A DNA stretch of 64,000 nt from Collybiopsis luxurians FD-317 M1. Its lineage: Eukaryota; Basidiomycota; Agaricomycetes; Agaricales; Omphalotaceae. How positions within the stretch are numbered: the first letter of the stretch is position 1; every line of letters begins with the position of its first letter. The stretch is taken from the NCBI GenBank assembly GCA_000827265.1, contig KN834861.1, positions 1 to 64,000 of the forward strand. Reading direction: 5' to 3'. The notes beneath the pieces were generated by a model, which worked only from the letters and a program-made list of their open reading frames with translations, was not told the DNA's origin and did not search any database. Below, in pieces: positions 45,074-55,090 of this stretch. Both the position numbers and the translations under genes were made by a program.

Positions 45074-45529
45074 CTACGTACTAACTATCACAGCGTTCAG
45101 GGAATTCATTGCCGTAGAGACCGCAGAAGGAGTGTCAGAGCTCGCCGCTGGTGCAGTAGCTTCATGGATCGGGGCACTATCTAGTTCAACACTATTAGCT
45201 ATTTGCGAGAGTTGCGCTGCGAGGAGAAATAGCTGTACCGGTAACTCGGCGTAAATACTTTGTACATCGATATCACCAGTTGTGGAAGCAGCTGGTAAAG
45301 TACTCGAAGAAAGAGAATTATTTACGATTTCTGAGATAGACTTCGCTATACCAGAATCTTCGTCGTCTTCAGGGTCCTGGGAGATCTTATACAAACCATC
45401 GCCATGGCCAAAATTGAGAACCTCCGAAATGTGCTGAGCTCCCTCGTATGCATCCTCGATATCGTCCTCTGGGGGATGTAGATTCGACCCGTGAGTAGTG
45501 ATGTATAGGGTAGATGCAGAGCGCCAAAC
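45074..45529 (-). other. Open frame without start, unidentified fragment
   Basis: A minus-strand frame of about 150 codons, acidic then Ser/Ala-rich (HPPEDDIEDAYEGAQHISE, SQDPEDDEDSGIAK), ending at 45074. It lacks an ATG and begins abruptly at the junction with the truncated MBP1 copy (about 45535). It may be the remains of a gene cut by that duplication. No family recognised. Confidence 0.4.
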
Positions 45530-45539
45530 AGAAGGCTAT

Positions 45540-47412
45540 CATATTTGTGGAAAAAGGTAAAAACAGGAGTTTAATACACCGCAGAAAGATAATAATAATA
45601 ATAATAATAACTCATACGAACCAGCTATAACATCTTGAGATTTTTGTATCGGCACAGCAGTAGTCGAGCGATACATTTGCACAAGATCTTCAGCTTTCTG
45701 CCCAACAGCCAATTCCTAAACAATAATTCAAGACCGCACACCAGTCAGATCCCAAGTTTAGCTTGCACACGCAAAACACTCACCTCCGCTTCGACACCAA
45801 AATCCCCAGGCCTCAACCCCAACTTATTCATCAACGCCTTATTCGCCCCCACATCAATTAACGTCCTCACCAACGTCCGACTCCCCACCCTCGCAGCAAT
45901 ATTCAACGCCGTATCCCCATGCTCATCCTGTAAATCCACAATGCACCTAAAATCCCCTCCCATCTTCGTCGCGATCCAGTAAAACACCTGATCGAGGTAA
46001 TACCGCGCGACGACGGCACGGCCCTTGACCCCCGCGAGAGACACGATGTGGTGCAGGACTGACTTGCGGGAGGTGTCGAGGGTGAGGATGGATTGTGAGA
46101 GGCCGGATTGGAGGAGGGTAGGGAGGGACTGGGCGTTGTACGAGTGTGTGGAGAGGATGGTGCGCATGAGTGGGGTTTCGCCGAGATGGTTACCCCGGAA
46201 GATGTCTGCGCCATTGGATATGAGAGCTTGAACGGTTGAGACGCGTGATAGCGATGCAGCGAGGTGAAGAGCGTTGTGGCCATGTTCGTCGAGGATGGTA
46301 TCGACGTCGATGGCGCGATTATTGTTGGCGGCGTTGACGGAATGAACGGTATTGCGGACGCCGTTACTGTTTGCAGGAAACGTAGCGATTTCGCGTAGGT
46401 AGTTGAGAACCACGGCAGGGTCGTCGGATTGATATATGGACGCGATGACGGCAGCGCGTCTTGTGTCTTTGAGAGGTGCAGACGGGTCGATGTTTCGTGG
46501 AAAGGCAGGTTTAGACGCGAGTCGGACCATATGCTCTGGATCGGGATGGGCAGTACTTGCCGTCCTGGGGGGTCGAGTGCCTGAGGGTGCTGTGACAATC
46601 GGTGGTTGTGGTGGGGTGGATTCCTTGCGTGCACGTTTGGCCGGTGAAGGACCTTCGTCGCCAGGATCAGCCATCCGCACGTCGCCGACGGACGCAGGAA
46701 CACTGGCAGGGGAGGTCAAAGTTATGTCAAGGGGATTTGACCGCGGTCGCTTGAGCAAATTAGAAGCAGTGAGTACTGGAGGAGGCGTAGAAGCCGCCGA
46801 AGCTGGCGAAAATGGCGACTGAGATTGACCTGGAACAGGGGAACTTTGAGAGAATCGATTTGTGCCAGCAGAGATATGAGCAGCAGAAGTTGAAGGCGTG
46901 AATAGACCCTGAGCCCTTCCTTGGTTCAGTAGACGAAGAGCCGAACCGGGCATGATTGGTGGAGGTGCGAGAACTCCAGGCAAATAATTTCCATAAGAGG
47001 AAGCCGCTGATATAGGCCGAGGAGAAACTCCGGGAATGCTTGGCGTAGACATGGGCAAGGCCTGGAGAGAGTTTGTGCTCGGTGTAAAGTCAAAGAGCGG
47101 AGCCAATAGAGGTAGGACGCCATATTGATTAGCGATATCACGCCCTCGTTCCAGAGGAATCCTAGTGGCAGAAGAAGGTTGTTAACAGTGATTCCGACAT
47201 GAAATTCCAGCCACTTGCCAGGTTCCCTGATATTTTCCATATCCACCTTGCACAATCTCGTGCTTACCAGGCAAAATTTCCTTCTCCAGGATCTTGGTTC
47301 TTCTCCCCTTGTCGATGCCAGCCACCTTGAGAATCTGTGTCGCGTTGACAAACGAGTCTGCGCGTCGACGCATGACGGCAATTCCTCGTATCATACACTC
47401 GTATACCTGTAA
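45540..47412 (-). pseudogene. Second MBP1 copy: exons 2-4 intact, both ends missing
   Basis: Exons 2 (47406-47219), 3 (47161-45784) and 4 (45715-45622) have exactly the same lengths as in the full MBP1 gene (188, 1378 and 94 bp) and stay fully open with only scattered substitutions. The GC-AG intron is conserved. Exon 1 (N-terminal 35 residues, including the first strand of the KilA-N domain) is absent: similarity stops inside intron 1 near 47412. Exon 5 onward (coiled coil and conserved tail) is absent past about 45540. It therefore keeps most of the DNA-binding domain, the linker and the ankyrin repeats. Whether it is transcribed is unknown. An ATG within exon 2 (ECMIRG) could in principle serve as a start. 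Confidence 0.85.
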
Positions 47413-48326
47413 ATTAGGAGCGGGAATAGTTCCATCGAGATATCCAGAGAGACCAGTAGCACAAGCAACGCCGCTCAGTTGGTCACAAAAGATAGCCCAA
47501 TTGCTAAGGCCAACAAGCTGTCAATCCTTGGGAAACAAAACTAGGTTTGGGAGGGAACTGGATTTGGATATCATTTTAATGAAACTATACGGCGTGTCAG
47601 TCTAGGTGGGTTTTCTTTTCACAATTCTGAATTTCACTTCTGACTGCGAATCTGTTAAAACTATGGACCTATGTAAGAACACAAAAGCTGTAGGTATCAT
47701 AAGTAATCATAGCATTAATAATAGATAAAATAGATGTACCCTCAGAACACAGAAGAGTTCTGAGGGAAGTCCAACTCATACTGGGAAATATATATATATG
47801 AAAAACTAGATAGATAGGCAAAATATAAGAAGAGGCGACTCAAAACCTGTACCTTGAAACACCTGCAGAGAGATATCTGACTGGGACCAATTCCTCAGGA
47901 ATAACTATACCTGTAGCCGCAGGACAACAAATGATCACGTGTCCCGGCGCGTCTATGTATACAGGGAGAGAAATCTAACAGGAGCGTGTAGGAAAATACA
48001 CATGTAATTCCTGAATTCCACTATGAGCGAAGGTTTGAGGGTATCAATATAACACTGGTCCGCTTCAGAGAGCATTTCGAGGTCGAGTCGATGATAGTAT
48101 AGGACGAGGAAAGGGAATAAACAAATCTCGATCAATAGAATTTCTATTCGTGACTACATATGAAACAAACACATTGGGTCGCGTCGCGCGCGCTGCATAC
48201 ACAAGAGAATGGAGGGGACGTGGGCAAAAGCCGCGACTGCGGCAGCGCTGCCACACAAGTGGTCACGGGACTATTAGATTAGATATGATAGGGTGTCGCA
48301 TGTCACCCTAATCAAAATACTCTGTG
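47413..48326. other. No recognisable gene
   Basis: AT-rich spacer between the MBP1 copy and ankyrin gene B. No repeats, RNA gene or coding signal recognised. Confidence 0.4.
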
Positions 48327-50115
48327 TCATTCCTTATCCTCCTCATCTCGTATATACTCCCTTGCAGAGGCATCTTCAAGTGCTGTTCCATAATTTTCTC
48401 CTGGTCTTCTGTCAACTAATGTGCCATCCCTTTCAATGCAACCACTTACTACCAATGGAATCTGGATCTTTTTTACGTTCCAGCAACTTTTCTACAATTT
48501 TCTGACATCCCCTTGCAGAGGCAGCTTGAAGTACCATTTTATAGTCTTCTTCACTGACTAGTTGTCTGTCAACTAATGTGTCGTCCATTTCATAGTAACC
48601 ACTTACTGTTGATGGGAAGATTTACCTCTTTTTCAAGCAAATAAAGCACAATCTCAATGTGCCCTTTTGAAGCAGCCATTCGAAGTGCAGTTTCACCATC
48701 TGTACCTGTTGATATATGAGAACTTCCTCCTAATAACACATCTGAACCTTACCCTTTACAAGAACAAATTCAAGAAGGAGTTCAACCAGTTCTCGTTTCC
48801 CATAGAATGCTGCCATCTCAAGAAATGTCTCGCATTCTCCGTCAATGTTTTCCATCCTTTTTTTAGGGTTGGCACCCTCCCAAATAAGATTCTGAAGCGG
48901 AGCAAGATCCAGTTCACCCCTAGCATCACGCTGGAATAACCGCTCAAATTTCTTTTGTGACTTTTGCTTCTTTTCCCAAGCATCCTGAACGGCATTCCAA
49001 ATATCTCGTATTGGAATTGCCAGGAGCAAGAGAGGCAGAATTTGCCCAAATCCCCACTGATTCTCCTCTGTGACTCTGTTAGCTTTAAATGTCTTTTCAG
49101 TATCAACAATGAAAAGAACGTTGAAACCAAAAAGAGCTGCTAAGCAAACATAGAGCATGCCCACATGGCCCTTAGTGGATTGCCCTTGGCCTGCAGTGGA
49201 TTGACCTTGCCATGGTCCCCTTGCCACCGGTGTCTGGAAGGACTTGTATACTGCAGTGGATTGAACCCAGTTTAGCATCCCAGTCACTTGTTTCAATTTC
49301 CGGAAGAAGTTATACCCAATGTGGAAGAAGAGGAAAAATGCGAAGGGAAAAAGGAGGTTGAGTCCAGGGAAAAAGAGGAGAATATATAGAATTATTGAAA
49401 TGATGCGCAGGGCTGGTGAGAAAACGTCAACAGGCTTTCCAAAAATTGCAAGAGTCAGATCGCATGTACTAGTCGATGGGCCAAATCCAAATGTCGATGG
49501 ATCACGCCAAACCAAGAATCCAGCCGAACCCATAAGATACAGATGGATGGAACCCCAAGTGAGGACAGGTGCGTCTGAGACAAGATGCCAAAGGAAGTTG
49601 TGAGATGCCCCAACTCGATGATACCGTCCAGACCCTTGATTACTGCCCTTTCCTTTCTCCGTTCCTTTATAAATCTTGCTGAGAGGCTCACAAAGACCCT
49701 TTTGCCACCAATCTTTCCATGTTGCCGGAATGGGGGCCGTCTTCCAGTCACCCTTGGTCCGCTGGTGAACATGGAGAAGAAACCAGATCCAGGTGCTGGT
49801 ATTATTCATCCAGCTCAAGTTGAGAACGATGAGTGTATGGAATAAATCAATTTGTTGTCCTGTCACATTGGCCTCAGACGCTGTTTCGAAAAAAAAAGTT
49901 GCGAGGATGGAAAAAGCAGTGATAAGCATTCCGATGGATTGGTCTCTGATACCCGTCATCTCATCAGTTGTAACTTTTCCGTCCAAAAGGTCAAGAAAGA
50001 CGGGAATGAAGCAAAGTATGTTTTGTGCATAGATAGCAGCCCGAACGCCTATACCAGAAATGTCTGGGTTAGGCTGGATGCAAGTGGAGTTTATGGTACT
50101 GCCAGTCGAGTTCAT
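48327..50115 (-). CDS. Multi-pass membrane protein with ankyrin repeats, copy B
   Basis: Paralogue of 39066-40760 and the more complete of the two. Starts at the ATG at 50115, with the same membrane region and NST sites. Ankyrin exons read CETFLEMAAFYGKRELVELLL, then after a 23-bp intron DGETALRMAASKGHIEIVLYLL, then after a short intron DRQLVSEEDYKMVLQAASAR. A last exon gives VDRRPGENYGTALEDASARE and a charged end, stopping at 48327-48329. The introns implied by both copies are only about 23-36 bp, unusually small, and should be confirmed. One region of the membrane half differs from copy A (after CEPLSKIYKGTEKG), where copy B has a different insert. Function unknown. Confidence 0.78.
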
Positions 50116-51027
50116 GGTGGTTAGAAGCGAAGAGTGCTTGTGTAGCGTGGCCGTCAAGACTTAAGTGATTAACCTCATGTTTATCTGCCTGTCCTCAGGC
50201 GACCAACCTCATATACGCCTGCCTGTACACTGTTGGAACATTATGTTGAACCGTGTTCCTGCATTAATGAACGTTTTGTCAGGGAATGGTCACCTGTGCG
50301 CAGTGCTTTGGTCCTATACTTCGGTTTACCTCTCAGGCTACAGGATATATCCGTGGATCTATTACTCTTTTCATATATCACCATCGACAGCATGTCTCAG
50401 TGGCGACTTTATATGTACAAATACTTATCGCTTGCTCGGCTACTTCTACGCCACCCATGTATTCTTCCTGGCATTACTCCTGCTCGGATTAGCATCCGGG
50501 ATTAATGAGAATCCTATAGTGCTTCGGAACGTCAGAGTCCCTGCGAGTCTTTACCTTGTTCGCTGTTGATGGAAATGTTCTGAGCAGAGCGTTGATTATG
50601 TGACTCCCTTTGCATGAAGAATGAAGGTATCGCAGAAGTCGAACTTGGGGAATATTAGAGAGTATTCGATAGTGGGTTGTTATTCTATTTCACCTTTTAC
50701 AACATGCGCTAACACTCGTATACGCCCCTTACCCTGCCGTCACAATGCCTCGTCCGGTTCTTTCCTCTCCAATATTTGGCGACGAGCACCCGAGCTTCTT
50801 TCTATTCACTTTCTGGATCACTGCTACTGGCAAAGAAGACAACGATGAGAATGATGGGAAATTCTGTTCAATACTATGACCGAGATGCTGGGAAGTTGGA
50901 TCTGGACACCGACAAACTTTATGAAGCATACAGCAGACGTTGAGGGTAGAAGGGCGGGACGAACTTGACTTAGACTTACATATTCTAGTCCGAACACTTG
51001 TTTGGCGCGTTATCACGCGTCATTGTA
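48395..51027. repeat. Segmental duplication B (partner 39066-41715)
   Basis: Second copy of the ankyrin gene and its upstream 900 bp. A stretch of about 20 bp upstream of the gene present in A (near 40855) is deleted here. The far end carries the degenerate palindrome at 51003-51022. Confidence 0.9.
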
Positions 51028-51149
51028 ATCAGAGAAAGGATATAAATAAAAAATCGTCGCCCTTCTACTTGTCTCCCCTAGGCAAACTCTAGCAAGCAAA
51101 CGTCGTGGTCTCTACCAGCATATATCTATTGAAACTTTTAATCTATGGC

Positions 51150-51880
51150 AAGGAAAAAATTCGGCTAGACAGCGCAGTTTGGGGAAGGATAGTAAGTCGA
51201 TAAAAAATGAGTCTTAAATAATATAGGTTATAAATTTATTGGGCATCTCGTGAAATATCGATAGTATTAAGAATCGTCACTCCGTCAAGCCGAAATTTTT
51301 TCTACTCCCAAAGTTTTCATCAGCTGATAAGTGAGAGAGAAGAGTAGCCGCGAGGACTCGCGCGGCATTGTACAAGTCCAGATAGCACATTGTTATGTGG
51401 AGGCGACCACCACAAATCCAAGCCCATGCAGTGCGGGCATAGGATTGCACAGAAGCAGAAGGGTGCTCCGGCAACCCCACCGACACATGGGTTAATTTCA
51501 GGTTTAATTTACAATCGGTGGCTGACAGACAATGACAGAAGGATGCCAGAAGTTTGGAAGCAAGCGAGAGGCCGAAACGGCGTTACAGGAGCCATAAAGG
51601 CCCGAAGAGCGGACAAAACCGGGTACCTTCCTAATATGGCAACAGGATACCAATGCCCAAAGTACACCACTTCGTTCGGGGCTCATGATTAGCTCCCAGT
51701 CCAACTACACTCACACCGAGATGAGAACGGATTCTGTCTATCTGGGTGGACCATTTGGTGCTCATATTTCAGTCAATCTTTCGGTACGCAGCTGGAACAT
51801 CCATTTTCAGTGCAGCTAGAAAACGTGTGCAATCGTATTCAAAGCAAATTTCGAAGCGATCTTTCATACTCGAAGAAGCT
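51150..51880. repeat. Non-MBP1 flank shared with 59790-60340
   Basis: Sequence beginning AAAAAATTCGGCT, then TTATTGGGCATCTCGTGAAATATCG, a GGATTCTGTCTATCTGGGTGGA block and ACTCGAAGAAGCTAC. It is matched in order at 59790-60340. In both places it runs directly into MBP1 exon 4 sequence, so the two decayed MBP1 copies share a junction. About 51390-51700 is extra here and unexplained. Confidence 0.7.
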
Positions 51881-51884
51881 ACAT

Positions 51885-52925
51885 AAATCTGCTTGAAGTG
51901 ACCGAGCGATACATTTGCACAACATCCTCTGCTTTCTGTCCGACACCTAATCCGGAAAAGAAAATCACATCCCGAGTACGACTTTGAGTTTTTGTATATG
52001 CATATTAAACTCACCTCCGCCTCGATACCAAGATCCCCTGGTTCATTATTCATCACCGTTATATTCGCCCCAACATCGATTACTACCCGCACCAGCGTTC
52101 GACTCTCAGCCCTCGCCGCAATGTTCAACATCATATCCAATGCTCATCCTAAATGCACCCAAAATCCCCTCCCATCTTCGTGGCGATCCAATAAAATACT
52201 TGATCGAGGTAATACTGTGCAACGACGGCGCAGCCCTTGGCCCCGCGAGAGAGGGCCGACTCGCGGGAGGTGTCGAGGGTGCAGATGGATTGGAGAAGCC
52301 AGATTGGCAGAGGTTTGGGAGGGATTCAGCGATGTAAGAGAGAGAGTGTGTGTGTGTGGAAAGGATAGTAGGCATTAGAAGAGTTTCGCCGGGGTGGTTG
52401 CCCCAGAAGAGATCTGGGGACAGAGACGCGTGATAGGCGGAGCGAGGAGAATGTTGTTGCCCTGTTTGTGGATGATTTATCGACGTCAATGGCTCAACTA
52501 TTGTTGGCAGCGTTGATTGGACGAATGGTATTGCGGACATACTATCTGCAGGACATTTGGGATAGCAAGTTGAGAGCCGCGACGAACTATCGGATTACTA
52601 GGTAGGCGAGATGACAGCGGTGCGTCGTGTATCTTTGCGAAATGAAGGCGGGCCAATGTTTGGTGCAAAAGTGAGCGGGGGCCGGACTGTGTGCTCTGAA
52701 TCGAAATAGGCTTTACCTGTCCGAGTTGTTCCGAGAATTGGGTGCTGTGACTATCGGGGGGTGAGGGGAGTAGATTCCTTAGGCTGGGTCAGCCATCCGC
52801 ACGGCACCAACGGAATGGAGGTCAGGGGGTTCAAATTACTGGAAACGATGGACAAGCAGCTGAAGCGGGTGCAGGACCTGACTACTGCATGCGAATCCGT
52901 GCAACGTAAAGAAGGGCGGGAACCT
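51885..52925 (-). pseudogene. Decayed MBP1 copy with exon 1 remnant
   Basis: Holds remnants of exon 4 (about 51895-51950), the 3' two-thirds of exon 3 including ankyrin coding (52010-52830), and then exon 1 and the promoter (52845-52925). Exon 2 and the first part of exon 3 (KilA-N region) are deleted. Frameshifts and stops are numerous. Confidence 0.85.
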
Positions 52926-53061
52926 GGCTAGTCTGTCTTGTCATTCACGAAGATTAGGTCGTTGGTTAGACGTCCGAACATTTCCCCACGGCTTCAATCG
53001 CCTATCAACGCGTCGCGGAGAAAATATGGAATATACATAGCTCCCATCACAAACATCTTAC

Positions 53062-53154
53062 GGGCTAGTAGTGTAGGGGTTATGGCACTCGCTTTGCATT
53101 CTCGCACAGGTTTTCTATTGAAAAAGATCTCCGGTTCAAATCCGGACTAGTCCA
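53062..53154 (+). tRNA. tRNA-Ala(TGC)-like paralogue, probably a pseudogene
   Basis: Acceptor GGGCTAG/CTAGTCC and the T arm (TCCGG/CCGGA) pair well. Anticodon TGC follows CTCGCTT, with an intron-like insert of about 24 bp. The 3' half of the anticodon stem (GAAAA where GCGAG is expected) no longer pairs, so it is unlikely to function. Its position relative to the MBP1 exon 1 remnant matches the 24296-24390 gene. Confidence 0.55.
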
Positions 53155-53830
53155 CTTCTGTATCTCTCGCTGTATTCTTTTTTTTTTTTTTTTTTGTCAC
53201 TCGACAAGCACTTAACCAGGTAAAAATATATACAGAGAACTATTTTGGTCCAAAGCATATTGATTGAGGTACTGCATGGATTGAACGCCGGAGCATTAAC
53301 ATATAGACTAATAATAATAAAGGTAGCGTTTTGAAAAATAGCGATGCTCAACCAATAAACAGGTCACGCCGCATGGCCATCGAACATACGCGCATTAACT
53401 ACTACCGCACCATACTTCTGGACTAGTCACCTCACTACTCAGAGCCCCCGTCCTACGCACTTCACACCACTCGCCTCGAGCATATAAACCGCCCTGTATT
53501 TAACTACTCATTTCAAGGTGTTTTCCTCTCTTGTGATCTATGTATCGTCAAATACACCCGGACAATCGCTTCGTCTTCGAATATTTATCCAACAAGGAAA
53601 AGACAGCCGTACATTGAGCATGGTGAGTAACATCATGGTGGTGATTGCATCCCGCATACATGTATATGGTCTCTCATCCGGACTATAGAAAGGCGTGTCT
53701 TCGCCTGCCATTCAATAAACTTCTCGATATACTCTACTCCAAGCGCTTCAATGCACTTACCACTTAAAATTCCACCTGAAGCATATTTTCCGATCTTACC
53801 CTTCCGGCCAGAAGCAAATGGTTTTGAGCA

Positions 53831-55084
53831 TCAAATCAGTTTCCATCAATTTGATGCCTCTGGCAGCGTAGACTTGACTTACTTAATGAGGCATGCTATA
53901 CCTGACTTAGCACCATTCCCTACATTTATTACCTTGACCTACCATGAACATGGCGAGCACATGGAGACTGCCAACAGCGTACGACCTAGCGCATTCACTT
54001 TATATGGGAGTGGGAGTGAAAATGAACAATCAATTGCGAACGGTCTGCAGTTCCGAGTCTGAACAGCTTTATCAGAATCATAACCCAGACAAAATTACTC
54101 ACTTCACGACATCCAACTATGATGCACAAGCTTTCACAGTGTCTTGAGATGCGGTTGCTACTCTCGATACAGCCATAGCGCCTTACCTCATGCAGTACGG
54201 CGGGCTCTGAATGACTTCTTGGCTGGAAGAAGCTGGACTCGGACCGACAGATGACACCAGTTCACATCCTCGGCTATAAAACAACGCAGAAAACCAATTA
54301 ACCAATTTAAAGCTAAGAACTGCCGAAGCGGGCCTTCAGGTACTTTCATTCAATGATAAGAACACCGGTTCCAGGAATATTTTTGAGGAATGAGAAGAAC
54401 TTTGAAATGTAGGAATGCAAATAATAATGGTTCGCGACTAGTATAGTTAGATAGGCGAAGTTGAAGAAAGCTCAATAAAAATCAAAGAACGAGAAGATAG
54501 TGTGCCAACGAAGGAGTCAATTTAACTAAAGGACTATGCGAAAGCATAGTACATATATGATGAGATCCTAATGGAAAAAAAAGGGTTAATTGAGTGGGTA
54601 GTAATAGCTGATGAGTGCACACAGTACTACAGTAAGATCACACAGATTAAGAAGGGGGCAAAATCAGCACTGGTATTTCTGGCTAAGTCCAGGGAGCTTA
54701 TATATAATCCTGACTACCTAGAGTATAAATAAAGTAAGTGCCTACTGCGAGAGAATATGATGTCGAGTAAAAAGCAGTGGCATAGGAGATACACCAGTGG
54801 TAAATATTGTGAGACCACAAGGGAAAATGTTACATACAGAGTACAGCTAAATAAAAGTTGCGTTAATAATACAGTTAAAATAACCCAAGTTAAATATACT
54901 TTTCCAACAGATCCTTAATCTGGTATGAAGACCAAAATTTACAGGAATGAGCAATGATAAATACCAGTGTATAGTAAGCATCAAGAAATCCTGGAACTGT
55001 TAGAAAGGTCGGAAGATACAGGAATGAACAACATCAAATGTTTAGCAAAAATCTGGATTTTGATCAGGAGATTGTAATGCCTAG
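53831..55084. other. No recognisable gene
   Basis: AT-rich towards the right. A 103-codon plus frame at 53751-54062 starts inside the duplicated non-coding block and has no family resemblance. It is not called. Confidence 0.4.
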
Positions 55085-55090
55085 GCAGCC

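Noticed and set aside
53751..54062. 103-codon frame starting MHLPLKIPPEAY
   Set aside because: Its first part lies in a duplicated block whose partner (about 25380-25465) is not open, so coding is unlikely.
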